From NCBI RefSeq assembly GCF_021533215.1, contig NZ_JAJNKA010000006.1, forward strand, positions 248,001 to 312,000: 64,000 nucleotides of DNA. The letters run 5' to 3'. Below, one piece after another: positions 26,704 to 36,181 of this stretch. Made by a program: the position numbers and the translations under genes. This DNA is from Portibacter lacus. GTDB taxonomy: Bacteria; Bacteroidota; Bacteroidia; Chitinophagales; Saprospiraceae. Position 1 is the stretch's first letter, and every line of letters begins with the position of its first letter. The notes under the pieces were generated by a model, which saw nothing but the letters and a program-made list of their open reading frames with translations, was not told the origin of the DNA and searched no databases.

Positions 26704-27632
26704 TATTTAACTTTAAAACTTTTAAAAAACAGATCGACATCTGATTCTGTATTTTCATAACCCTCCTGATAGGAAGCATGGAAAATAAAATAACTTCCGT
26801 CTTCTGGAAACAAAATAATTTGACGTATTGTTTCTCCTTTATTCAATTCATTTTTGGCAAAAAGAGAATATCCTTGTATGCCATCGATTGCCACCTTTTC
26901 TAAGCCTTTATCGTTATCTAACTCATAAGGATCATCATATTGACTTAGACGCTGAAGACAGAAACCTTCTTTATCACTAGCATTGACCGTGGCGAAAGAC
27001 TTATCTACGAATACATTTAGCTGATCTTCACTTTCAGTAGGTATGTTCCCATCCCGATTAAAAAGCATGCCATTACCGACAACACCTATAAATTCTAAGT
27101 TGATTAACTCTTCATTTAAGGTAAATGCGAGTTCACTTCTCGGATCGACATCTAATGTTTCATCAAGCTTTATGGTAGAAATTGCATCCTGAATTAAGGG
27201 GAACAAGTCTTGATTCTCTTTAAGACACATTCCATTCACAATTACAGTCTGAGTTTCATTACCATAGATCAATATGGATTTAACAAAAACAACACCATTT
27301 GCTTCTTGTTCCATTTCTACATAATTGGCTTCATAGGAGGAAAGTGCTCTATTTTCTTTCTTGATTAATTCCATTCCTCTTTCGGCCATAGCTTTTTTGG
27401 TAAATCCTTTTTTGATTTCAGAAAATGGACCTGGAATTTCTACAACCATGATCATTGCATATGGATTATCTTCCATTTGAAAACCCTTAAAATTGGTACT
27501 TGGCTCAAATCCTTGAGGTGGAACAAGTGATAAGTTCGTCCCGCCTATACGGACATAATCATTCTCTTGGCCAAAGCTTAAAATAGGCAACAGCAAAAAA
27601 ATCCAAATTAATAATTTCATACTTTTCGTCAT
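26703..27632 (-). CDS. Secreted protein of unknown function
   Basis: A 309-residue protein with an N-terminal signal (KLLIWIFLLLPILSFGQ). The rest is soluble, with no motif that I recognise. The start may be Met1 or Met5. It overlaps the zinc-ribbon gene by one base (TAATG). Confidence 0.65.
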   Translation of the reverse strand: MTKSMKLLIWIFLLLPILSFGQENDYVRIGGTNLSLVPPQGFEPSTNFKGFQMEDNPYAMIMVVEIPGPFSEIKKGFTKKAMAERGMELIKKENRALSSYEANYVEMEQEANGVVFVKSILIYGNETQTVIVNGMCLKENQDLFPLIQDAISTIKLDETLDVDPRSELAFTLNEELINLEFIGVVGNGMLFNRDGNIPTESEDQLNVFVDKSFATVNASDKEGFCLQRLSQYDDPYELDNDKGLEKVAIDGIQGYSLFAKNELNKGETIRQIILFPEDGSYFIFHASYQEGYENTESDVDLFFKSFKVK

Positions 27633-27698
27633 TGGTTATGATCACGTGATTACTATTCAATCTCAATGATTAATTAATAATTGAACATTTTGGTTCCA

Positions 27699-28217
27699 TT
27701 AATTGGATTTAGGTGTTTTGTTGGGTTCATATAAATAGAGCAGTGATTCATCTTCATAGTTTCCAAATTGAAATTTTTTAACTAATTTTAACCCTAGCTT
27801 TGTGAGCAGTTTTTGTGAGGCTATATTTTCTTCAGAAGTGATTCCATAGAAAGATTTAAATTCAGACCGTTCTATAATTTCCTTTGCTGCTTCATAAGTA
27901 TATCCCTTTCCTGCAAATTCAGGGAGTATTGCAAATCCGATATCTACAAATTCTAAGTCTTCGCGTTTCAAGAATCCACAAAGGCCCATCGGTTTTTGAG
28001 TTTCTTTTTCAATGATTAGGTACATACCGTGTCCATTATTTTTATAAGAACTGATCAGCGCGTTTTGAATATATTTTTCGGCATCTTCCAGCGTCTTAAT
28101 ATTTCGATCACCGATATGTTCTATCCACGTAGGATTATTTAGCAATCTAAAGATAAACGCCGCATCACTGATGTCAGCTTCTCTAATGATTAAACGATTT
28201 GTATTAATTTTTTTCAC
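27699..28217 (-). CDS. GNAT acetyltransferase, RimJ/RimL type
   Basis: A 172-residue protein with the RimL-like start TNRLIIREADISDAAFIFRLLN, LPEFAGKGYTYEAAKEI at the acetyl-CoA site and SQKLLTKLGLKLVK at the end. These enzymes acetylate N-termini or small molecules; the target is unknown. It is divergent from the SRPBCC gene at 28265. Confidence 0.85.
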   Translation of the reverse strand: MKKINTNRLIIREADISDAAFIFRLLNNPTWIEHIGDRNIKTLEDAEKYIQNALISSYKNNGHGMYLIIEKETQKPMGLCGFLKREDLEFVDIGFAILPEFAGKGYTYEAAKEIIERSEFKSFYGITSEENIASQKLLTKLGLKLVKKFQFGNYEDESLLYLYEPNKTPKSN

Positions 28218-28264
28218 TTAGTAAATTTTTAACTATTTTAGTACAGAACTAAACAACTCCCGCT

Positions 28265-29170
28265 ATGCCCAAATTTACAGTTTCCAGATCAATACTCATA
28301 AATGCACCTGTAGAAAAGGTTTTTAATACAATAAATGACCTGAATACTTGGGTAGTATGGTCGCCGTGGTTAATTATGGATCGAGCAACAGTGGTAAATG
28401 TATCTGGAGATGCGAAATCCTACGATTGGAATGGAAAGCGAACAGGCTCCGGAGATATGAGAATTATCAATGAAGTCGAATATGAAACCATAGATCTGGA
28501 TTTAAACTTTATTAAACCTTTTAAATCTCATGCCAAGGTGAATTTCACCTTGAATAGTGAAGGGAATAATACGAATGTTACCTGGAATATGGACTCTAGC
28601 CTACCATTCTTTATGTTTTGGATGAAGAAGATGATGATGGCATTTATAGGAAATGACTATGAACGCGGATTAAACTTATTAAAGGATTATGTAGAAGATG
28701 GGGAGATCCATTCCGAACTGAATTTTATAGGTGAGCACCAATTTAGCGGATCTAAGTATATCGGTGTTGAGAGAGAGACGAATCTAGATACAGCTGCTTC
28801 GAAAATGGGAGAAGATATACAAAAACTTCATGGCTTCGGCGATATGTCTAATGTCTTCATGATGTATAAGAAATGGGACATGGTTAAGAATCAAGCACAT
28901 TATCTCGCTGGAATGTTTGTAGATGAAATTCCATCTAATCTTCCAGCAGAATTTATACAGGGACAGATTCCATCTACTAAGATTTACACTTTAGAACACG
29001 TGGGCCCATACCGGCACCTCGGGAATGCATGGTCGACAATGAGTAATATGCAACGATCTAAGGAATTCAAGGTTAGAAAGGATATTTTTCCATTTGAAAC
29101 CTATAAAAATGATCCAGGAAGTACTGCTGAAAATGAATTGCTTACACATATAAACTTTGCTGTTAAATAA
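28265..29170 (+). CDS. SRPBCC domain plus GyrI-like domain protein
   Basis: A 301-residue two-domain protein. Residues about 1-145 look like the START/polyketide-cyclase (SRPBCC) fold (FTVSRSILINAPVEKVFNTI at the start, NDLNTWVVWSPW). About 160-301 fit the GyrI-like small-molecule-binding fold (ending YTLEHVGPYRHLGNAWSTM). Probably a cytosolic ligand-binding protein; the ligand is unknown. The sensor kinase follows 102 nt later on the same strand. Confidence 0.8.
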   Translation: MPKFTVSRSILINAPVEKVFNTINDLNTWVVWSPWLIMDRATVVNVSGDAKSYDWNGKRTGSGDMRIINEVEYETIDLDLNFIKPFKSHAKVNFTLNSEGNNTNVTWNMDSSLPFFMFWMKKMMMAFIGNDYERGLNLLKDYVEDGEIHSELNFIGEHQFSGSKYIGVERETNLDTAASKMGEDIQKLHGFGDMSNVFMMYKKWDMVKNQAHYLAGMFVDEIPSNLPAEFIQGQIPSTKIYTLEHVGPYRHLGNAWSTMSNMQRSKEFKVRKDIFPFETYKNDPGSTAENELLTHINFAVK

Positions 29171-29272
29171 ATTGACATTGATATCTCTATACCAGTTTTC
29201 CTAGATGTATTGTACGCATTCGAAAGGCTAAATTGCAGCATTATCCATAAAAGATTGACTTAAGTTCATCGT

Positions 29273-31126
29273 ATGAAATATCTAGCAACATTTATTTTTT
29301 CCATTTTCCTGCTCTCATCTATTAATGGACAAATAGATGATACGGAAATTTTAGCATTAGCAAGGAAGGCTAAAAATGAAAATATAGACTCTACCCTTAT
29401 ATATCTCAACATGATCTCAGATCAAGCAGATCCTTCTATGCTTATCCAAAGTGGAATTATCAAAGGCCAATACTATAGAAATAAGTATGATTATGTAGAA
29501 GCGCTGAATCAATTTGCCGCGGCTGAAAAATTGAATGATCAACTAGGTGACCAAGTTGCTGCTGCCAAGTTGAAAGATGAGATTTCTCTCATTTATGGTC
29601 TACAAGGAAAGTATGAGGAGGCCATTAAGCTAAAGAGTGAAGCTTTGGAAACCTTCAAGGAGCATAACGACTCTGCAGCCATTTCAATTTGCCTGCATGG
29701 TATTTCTAAGTTGTTCAATGACAAAAATGATTACAAAACAAGCTTTGTTTACGCTAAGGACGCTTTAAAGTACGCTAATAGTAATGAGCAAAAAGCATTC
29801 GTACTCGCCAGTTATGGCATTTATTATAAGCATGAGAACGAATTTGATTCAGCCAGATATTATTACACGGAGGCCATTAACCTAGTACCAGATAACCCGG
29901 TTTTTTTGATGAAATCATTTGTGAATTTGGCATTGTTAGAAAAGAGAATCGGTAATAAAACGGCTGCTTTGGATTATTATGACAAGGCTGCAGCTAAAGG
30001 TTTAGAAATGGGTGACTCCGTTATGACTGCAAGTATTGCAGTGAATAAAACTTTCGTATACTATGATCTGAAAGATTATGTGAAGGCTGAAAGTGTATTA
30101 AATGAGAATGAAGAAATTACCTTGAAAAAAGGAACAATTCAAAGTAAGCTGGACTTCTACCTGATTCGTTATAACATTGCTGAAAGGCTCGGAAAAGCAG
30201 GTGATGTGCTGAAGTATTATGGAGACTATCGAGCCATGAGGGATTCCTTAGACAACCTGGCTTTGAATACGAAGATTGCAGAATTCGAAACCAAGTACCA
30301 GACAGCTGAGAAGGAAAAGCAAATTGCATTAAAGGATAAAGCTTTAGCGAAATCAAGTTATCAAAGAAAGCTGCTTTTAGGTGGGCTTGCAGCGGTTTTG
30401 TGGTTTGGATTATTTGGTGTTTTATTTTATTGGTCTAAAAATAGGTTCAACAAAAAATTGTCAGCTAAAAAAATTGAAGGTCTAGAGCAGGAGCAAAAAA
30501 TTATGTCCATGTCCTCTATGCTAGAAGGACAGGAATCGGAAAGATCAAGGATTGCTCATGATTTACATGATAGTATCGGAGGATTGCTTACTAGCGCTAA
30601 AATTCACTTTGGAATTCTCCAAAAAGATATTGATGAGCCAGAGCAAATGAATATCGGGAAAAAAGTGGAGAGCTTGTTGGACGAAGCTAGTACAGAAGTC
30701 AGGCGGATTACGCATAAAATGTCTCCTCGTGGCCTAGAATTGAATGGTCTTCAAAGCGCCATTTCAGATATTGTTAATGAAATACAATCTCCGGAATTAA
30801 AGGTGGATTATGAATGGAATGGGCATCTTATTTCGCTGGATGAACAGCGTGAAATTATGGTTTACCGTATCATTCAAGAAGCGCTGAATAATATACTAAA
30901 ACATGCTCATGCAACAGAAATTTTGATACAAATTAATGTTTTTGAAGAGCGAGTAAACATTGTCATACAGGACAATGGAATTGGATTTAGAATAGAAGAA
31001 GTGAATGGAAGTGAGGGACTCGGCTTAGATGGTATTCGATCTCGAGTTGAATTTCTGGACGGAAGTCTTAATATTGATTCTCAGATAGACCAAGGAACGA
31101 GTATCAATATTGAATTTCCTAAATGA
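29273..31126 (+). CDS. TPR-containing sensor histidine kinase (NarL-type HisKA_3)
   Basis: A 617-residue protein: signal peptide, TPR-like periplasmic repeats to about 340, one transmembrane helix (367-389), then HisKA_3 with phosphorylated His429 in RIAHDLHDS, and a HATPase with GLGLDGIRSRVEFLDG. It would pass phosphate to a LuxR-type regulator. Its gene ends 1 bp from the stop of the convergent regulator at 31128-31778, its likely partner. Confidence 0.88.
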   Translation: MKYLATFIFSIFLLSSINGQIDDTEILALARKAKNENIDSTLIYLNMISDQADPSMLIQSGIIKGQYYRNKYDYVEALNQFAAAEKLNDQLGDQVAAAKLKDEISLIYGLQGKYEEAIKLKSEALETFKEHNDSAAISICLHGISKLFNDKNDYKTSFVYAKDALKYANSNEQKAFVLASYGIYYKHENEFDSARYYYTEAINLVPDNPVFLMKSFVNLALLEKRIGNKTAALDYYDKAAAKGLEMGDSVMTASIAVNKTFVYYDLKDYVKAESVLNENEEITLKKGTIQSKLDFYLIRYNIAERLGKAGDVLKYYGDYRAMRDSLDNLALNTKIAEFETKYQTAEKEKQIALKDKALAKSSYQRKLLLGGLAAVLWFGLFGVLFYWSKNRFNKKLSAKKIEGLEQEQKIMSMSSMLEGQESERSRIAHDLHDSIGGLLTSAKIHFGILQKDIDEPEQMNIGKKVESLLDEASTEVRRITHKMSPRGLELNGLQSAISDIVNEIQSPELKVDYEWNGHLISLDEQREIMVYRIIQEALNNILKHAHATEILIQINVFEERVNIVIQDNGIGFRIEEVNGSEGLGLDGIRSRVEFLDGSLNIDSQIDQGTSINIEFPK

Positions 31127-31127
31127 T

Positions 31128-31778
31128 CTATAGCAATTTGTGCTCTAATACGAATTTGACCATTCCCGCAGTATTTTTACAGCCCAGCTTGTTCATGATA
31201 TTTCTGCGATGAGTTTCTACTGTTCCTGAGGAAATAAATAGCAAATCCGCAATTTCATTTGTGTTTTTTTCTTCCATTATCAATTTAACAATCTCTTTTT
31301 CTCTCCTTGAAAGGCTAGGAATACGGATACCTTCTTTGTGTAATTCTAAGGTGTTTTTGTCAATTCTTTCTTGAATTTCTGAGCTATAATACTGATTGCC
31401 TTTGTGAATTTCTTTGATGGCAAATTTCAGCTCATCAGCACTTGCGTTTTTAATTAAAAAACCATTGACTCCGGCTTTTATCATTCGATTAATGATGCTA
31501 TGCTGAATGAGCATTGAAAGGGCGATGACTTTTTGCTTGGGGTGGTCTTCCTTGATTAAAGTACACAATTTAATGCCGTCTATTTTAGGCATTTCGATAT
31601 CCATAATGACGACATCGACTTGATTGTCCTTCAAGAATGCTAATGCTTCGTATCCATCGGAAAATGTCTTAATGCATTTAATTTCTTCACTTTGGCTAAG
31701 CATTAAGTTTATACCATCGAGCACCAGTTGGTGATCATCAACAACAATTACAGTAATATTTTTACGATCATTTTTCAT
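31128..31778 (-). CDS. LuxR/NarL-family response regulator
   Basis: A 216-residue protein with a receiver domain, phosphorylated Asp60 in VVIMDIEMPKIDG, and a C-terminal HTH (SRREKEIVKLIMEEKNTNEI). It is the last gene of a coupled operon: its ATG overlaps the cysteine hydrolase TGA. The kinase at 29273-31126 faces it with 1 bp between stops. Its operon place suggests it is expressed with the GMC oxidoreductase. Confidence 0.9.
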   Translation of the reverse strand: MKNDRKNITVIVVDDHQLVLDGINLMLSQSEEIKCIKTFSDGYEALAFLKDNQVDVVIMDIEMPKIDGIKLCTLIKEDHPKQKVIALSMLIQHSIINRMIKAGVNGFLIKNASADELKFAIKEIHKGNQYYSSEIQERIDKNTLELHKEGIRIPSLSRREKEIVKLIMEEKNTNEIADLLFISSGTVETHRRNIMNKLGCKNTAGMVKFVLEHKLL

Positions 31779-32323
31779 TTTGCATTTGCTTCCAGGACTT
31801 GGTCAGTTGAAAGTACTTTTAAAGAACCCTTCGTAGGAATCATATTAGACCATACAAAATTGTATTGGTCAATAACCGTTTTGGCATTAGCATGAGGTCG
31901 ATCTGCAGTCGTATGGCCATCTTGAATGACAACAATATTTAAATCTTTAACGATAGCAGATTGTATAGTCGACTCTACACAAAAATCAGTTGCACAGCCA
32001 GTTATGTATATCTCGCTCACCTTATGGTTTAATAGTAAAGTTTCCAATTCAGAATGATAAAATGCATCATTTGCCGTTTTCTGAATATTATGGTCACATT
32101 GATCTACGTGTATTTCATCTATGATTTCCCATTCTTCTGTGCCAGGTATAAATCTTTTAAATCTACTGCTATCGTGCTGAATGTGAATCACAGGAAAGTC
32201 TGACTTCCTGAACGATTCCGCAATTAAGTTGATTCGATCACATACTCCACCAGTATCATATCTCGGTGTCTCTTCTGTAAAAGATCCTTTCTGCATATCG
32301 ATAATTAACAGTGCTTTTATCAT
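31775..32323 (-). CDS. Isochorismatase-like cysteine hydrolase
   Basis: A 182-residue protein of the isochorismatase fold: ALLIIDMQKGSF (catalytic Asp9 region) and ITGCATDFCVESTI with the catalytic Cys. Family members hydrolyse nicotinamide, isochorismate or amides; the substrate here is unknown. Overlaps GMC before and the regulator after by ATGA at both ends. Confidence 0.85.
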   Translation of the reverse strand: MIKALLIIDMQKGSFTEETPRYDTGGVCDRINLIAESFRKSDFPVIHIQHDSSRFKRFIPGTEEWEIIDEIHVDQCDHNIQKTANDAFYHSELETLLLNHKVSEIYITGCATDFCVESTIQSAIVKDLNIVVIQDGHTTADRPHANAKTVIDQYNFVWSNMIPTKGSLKVLSTDQVLEANAK

Positions 32324-34032
32324 AACACACCAGCATCTACTTGCTTATGCGCATAATCTACCGCTCTCGCTGTTAACGCCATATAGGTGATACTTGGATT
32401 CTGAGTTGCTGAACTCGTCATACAAGAACCATCCGTAATGAACAGGTTTTCGACATCATGCATCTGGTTCCATTTATTGAGCACACTGGTTTTAGGATCA
32501 CGTCCCATTCTGGCAGTACCCATTTCATGTATGGCAGCTCCTACAGCGGTTGGGTCATTGTGAGAATTGATATTCGTACATCCTGCAGCTTCTAGCATTT
32601 CTTCAGCGCATTTGACACCATCAAGTCTCAGTTTCATCTCGTTCTCTCTCAGTTTGGCATCGAAGGTGATAATAGGCATACCATGTTGGTCTGTTTTATC
32701 AAAATTCAACCACATTCGGTTTTCATGATAAGGCAGCAATTCTCCAAAGCAAGTCATCGAAATGTAATATGGTCCTGGTTTGAAAATCTCTTTCTTCAGA
32801 TCAGCACCTACTAGTCCTTCTGGATTGTTGTTGTATCGTCTTGCAACACCTTGATATCCAAATCCTCGGATATAATCTTTTCGGCGCGTGCGTTCATCTA
32901 TGTTTCTGAATCTAGGAATATAAAAGCCCATTGGCTTGCGTCCTTTGTAATATTTGTCTTCGAATCCAGGCAACGTTCCTCCAGCTCCCATTCCATAATG
33001 ATGATCCATCATATTATGTCCTAATTCTCCACTTGAATTACCAAGGCCATCAGGAAACTCTTCAGATCGACTGTTCAGCAAGATAGCTGTGGTTCCAATT
33101 GTACTTGCATTACAAAATATAATTCTTGCAAAAAACTCTAGCTCTTCACCGGTTACTCGATCTTTTACTCTAACACCAGTTGCCTTTCTCGTTTTCGTAT
33201 CGAAAATGATTTCAGTTACAATCGAATCTGCTCTTAAACTTAAGTTCCCAGTGTCCATCGCAACAGGCAGCGTTGCCGAAAGTGTACTGAAATAGGCTCC
33301 GAATGGACAGCCTCGAACGCAACGGTCTCTTGTCTGACATTGACCACGAGTACCTTTGTGCACATCGGGATTGTATTGCGTAAGATTAGCTACTCGACCT
33401 GGCGTAATCACTCTATCGGGATATTTCTTGGCAACGGATTCTCTGAAATGTTGCTCTGCACAATTTAGCTCGAATGGTGGTAGGAATTTACCATCAGGAA
33501 CTTGCTTTAAACCTTCTTTTTGACCACTTACACCAACAAATGTTTCCGCATAATCATACCATGGTTCGATGTCCTTATACCTTATCGGCCAGTCAACTGC
33601 AACACCATCCTTTAGGTTTCCCTCGAAGTCAATATCGCTCCACCTATAGCAATGTCTTCCCCACATGATTGATCTTCCACCGACATGATGTCCGCGAATC
33701 CAATCAAATCTCGAAACCTCGTCATATGGATATTCATCATCTTTATTTATCCAATGTTTATTATCCTCGTGAACCCACCAGCTCAATCTGTTTTGCTTAA
33801 AATAATGTTTCGCTACTTCTTCTTGTGTCACTGTATTTTGATTCGCTAACTCCCATGGATCTTTGTTCGCAGTCGGGTATTCACCATGCTTAACATCTCT
33901 TCCACGTTCAAGCATTAGCGTTTTATGTCCTTTCTTGCATAATTCCATAGCAGCAAATCCACCACTAATTCCCGATCCAATTACAATTGCATCGTAAGTT
34001 CTTTCCTCTTTTCCTTTCTGATTAAAACTCAT
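32320..34032 (-). CDS. GMC-family FAD-dependent oxidoreductase
   Basis: 570 residues from ATG 34032; a start three codons earlier (34041) is possible, but 34032 makes an ATGA overlap with the gene before it. N-terminal FAD motif GSGISGGFAAMELCKKG; a Cys-rich region (RDRCVRGCPFG) and a C-terminal HEMGTARMGRDP and NPSITYMALT fit the GMC C-domain, with His in HEMGTA. This branch (gluconate/sorbitol dehydrogenase-like) oxidises sugars and passes electrons to a membrane partner. The coupled subunit-3-like gene supports that. Confidence 0.87.
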   Translation of the reverse strand: MSFNQKGKEERTYDAIVIGSGISGGFAAMELCKKGHKTLMLERGRDVKHGEYPTANKDPWELANQNTVTQEEVAKHYFKQNRLSWWVHEDNKHWINKDDEYPYDEVSRFDWIRGHHVGGRSIMWGRHCYRWSDIDFEGNLKDGVAVDWPIRYKDIEPWYDYAETFVGVSGQKEGLKQVPDGKFLPPFELNCAEQHFRESVAKKYPDRVITPGRVANLTQYNPDVHKGTRGQCQTRDRCVRGCPFGAYFSTLSATLPVAMDTGNLSLRADSIVTEIIFDTKTRKATGVRVKDRVTGEELEFFARIIFCNASTIGTTAILLNSRSEEFPDGLGNSSGELGHNMMDHHYGMGAGGTLPGFEDKYYKGRKPMGFYIPRFRNIDERTRRKDYIRGFGYQGVARRYNNNPEGLVGADLKKEIFKPGPYYISMTCFGELLPYHENRMWLNFDKTDQHGMPIITFDAKLRENEMKLRLDGVKCAEEMLEAAGCTNINSHNDPTAVGAAIHEMGTARMGRDPKTSVLNKWNQMHDVENLFITDGSCMTSSATQNPSITYMALTARAVDYAHKQVDAGVL

Positions 34033-34574
34033 ATTGCCCATTTTTTACCGCCTACGGATTCTAATGAAATACAACCCTCGTATTTTCCTGGTACCGGTAG
34101 ATAATTTAAAAATTTAGTTCCGATCTCTTCCGTATTTAAATAGTAAGCAACACTTTGCTGTTTGATTTCTCTAAAAGCTTCGACTGCTTTACCATTCAAT
34201 GCAGATATGATCTCTTTCTGCGAAGTCTCATTTTCTTTCGCAAAATCTTTTCCTGTTGTCAATTGACGATATAGTTCTTCAAAGGACTCCTTATATTTTG
34301 TTCTATTTTCTTCTGTATAGACATTTCCAACCATATTATCGATCATTTGATGAACACCTAAGTCACTTGCTGAAGGGCTGTCCGTTTCTGGTAGAATAAA
34401 GTCAACTACACTTTGGAGCGTGTTGAACTGAGCATCATTAAAAAAAGTAGGTTTGTAATTCTCTACTTTTACAAAATCATCAGGTTTGCAGCTATTTAGT
34501 GACAGAATGATAGGTGCCGAGAGTGCAGCTCCAGTAGCAACTGCGGCATACTTTAGAATTTCCCTTCTTTTCAT
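34029..34574 (-). CDS. Gluconate 2-dehydrogenase subunit 3-like protein
   Basis: A 181-residue protein with N-terminus MKRREILKYAAVATGAALSA then LSLNSC. This looks like a Tat-type RR signal together with a lipobox Cys, so it is likely exported and lipid-anchored. The family is the small subunit of GMC dehydrogenases, which helps export the FAD subunit: that subunit has no signal of its own. First gene of the four-gene coupled run ending with the response regulator. Confidence 0.85.
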   Translation of the reverse strand: MKRREILKYAAVATGAALSAPIILSLNSCKPDDFVKVENYKPTFFNDAQFNTLQSVVDFILPETDSPSASDLGVHQMIDNMVGNVYTEENRTKYKESFEELYRQLTTGKDFAKENETSQKEIISALNGKAVEAFREIKQQSVAYYLNTEEIGTKFLNYLPVPGKYEGCISLESVGGKKWAI

Positions 34575-34834
34575 AGATCGATTGGTTTGATTTTTAATTT
34601 TGCATTAATGCTAAAATTCCAACTTTTAAATTACATACTTATAGCATATTTACAAATAATTATTGAAAGCAACGGTAAATCTATATTTAGTAAAAGTTAA
34701 AATTCTAGAAAACGTTGTCATTTTGTCCTTGTAAAGTTGGTAGGTTTTATATTAAATAGCTTGAAGCTTTATTCTAGAACTGGATTCATATTGTTTAATT
34801 TGCAACGTCTATTTTAATCCAAAAGTGAAACCGT

Positions 34835-36073
34835 ATGAGTGTATCCAGCTTTTATAGCATTTGTATTATTGCGATGTTCTTAATTTCATGTGAGGAGCAT
34901 AGCTCTACTTCTACAGAACTGAGTGTAAATGAAATCCTTTCGCCTAGCAAAAACGGTGGTGAACCTAATCTTTTCGTTTCCGATCAAGGTGAAGTATATC
35001 TTTCTTGGGTGGAATATTTAAGCGATTCCACAAATGCCCTGCTTTTTTCAAAGCTTAAAAATGATCAATGGTCTGCTCCGAAAACCATTGCGTCAGGAGG
35101 TAATTGGTTTGTTAATTGGGCTGATTTCCCTTCTCTCGTTGTGGGAGGTGAAAATGAGAAATACTTAGCAGCACATTGGTTGCAGAAAAGCGATGAAGGC
35201 ACTTATGATTATGATATTCGGATTGCTCAGTCTGCAGACGGTGGGGAAAACTGGAGTTCTTCTTTTGTTCCACATCGAGATAGTATTTCTGCCGAACATG
35301 GTTTTGTAAGTATGTTACCGCAATCTAATGGGAAATTCTTTGCTACCTGGTTAGATGGAAGGAATACCAAAGGGGGCGGCGGGCATGAGGAAGGTGGTCA
35401 TGGACATGGAGGGCATGGAGCAATGACGCTCAGAGCTGCCGTTTTTGATCAAAATGGAAATCTTTCAGAGGAAGCGGAACTGGATAGTCGAATATGCGAT
35501 TGTTGCCAGACTGCTGCCGTAGAAACAGAGGAAGGTATCATCGTGGCATATCGTGATCGGTCTGATGAAGAAATCCGTGACATTTCAGTGGTTCGAAAAG
35601 TAAATGGAAAGTGGACAACACCGAAACCAGTTTTTAATGATCTATGGCGCATAGAAGGTTGTCCTGTGAATGGACCTTCGCTAGATGCTATTGGAAAAGT
35701 TGTTGGATTGGCTTGGTTTACAATGAGTGGGGAAGAACCACAAGTGAAAGTTGCTTTTTCAAATGATAACGGTGCTCATTTTGCTGAGCCTTTACGAATA
35801 GATGGAGGAAATCCTCTAGGCCGCGTAGATATGGTCATGATTTCTAATAATAAAGCATTGGTAAGTTGGCAAGAAGAAACCGCTGATGGTACGGCACTTA
35901 ATGTTGTTCAAGTTAGTCCTAATGGCATAAGGGGAGAGATTTTGACGATCAATGTGACCGCAAATCATGTTAGAAATTTCCCGAGAATGGTGAAGAGTAG
36001 AAATCAAATTGTCTTTGCTTGGACAGAGAAAGGGGAGGAAACTCACGTGAAAACTGCAATCATGAATTTATAA
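34835..36073 (+). CDS. Sialidase-fold (BNR-like) lipoprotein with His-rich and CDCC segments
   Basis: A 412-residue protein with a lipoprotein signal ending in FLISC. It is built of BNR/Asp-box-like repeats (such as SADGGENW and SNDNGAHF), typical of a six-bladed propeller. A loop at about 178-194 is glycine- and histidine-rich and CDCC lies at 221-224. The Asp-boxes alone do not prove sialidase activity, and no catalytic Arg triad could be assigned. The His/Cys loops hint at metal binding. Confidence 0.75.
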   Translation: MSVSSFYSICIIAMFLISCEEHSSTSTELSVNEILSPSKNGGEPNLFVSDQGEVYLSWVEYLSDSTNALLFSKLKNDQWSAPKTIASGGNWFVNWADFPSLVVGGENEKYLAAHWLQKSDEGTYDYDIRIAQSADGGENWSSSFVPHRDSISAEHGFVSMLPQSNGKFFATWLDGRNTKGGGGHEEGGHGHGGHGAMTLRAAVFDQNGNLSEEAELDSRICDCCQTAAVETEEGIIVAYRDRSDEEIRDISVVRKVNGKWTTPKPVFNDLWRIEGCPVNGPSLDAIGKVVGLAWFTMSGEEPQVKVAFSNDNGAHFAEPLRIDGGNPLGRVDMVMISNNKALVSWQEETADGTALNVVQVSPNGIRGEILTINVTANHVRNFPRMVKSRNQIVFAWTEKGEETHVKTAIMNL

Positions 36074-36181
36074 ACTTTATTTATAGTCAATTTTTGAAGC
36101 ATCATTCATATTAAACAGCATAATGATTATTCCATAAATTATTCAGTATTTTTATATTACTATTCAAAGTAAATAAAAGAT

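Noticed and set aside
34835-36073. True sialidase
   Set aside because: Asp-box-like repeats are present but I could not assign the catalytic Arg triad and Tyr/Glu pair, so only the fold is named.
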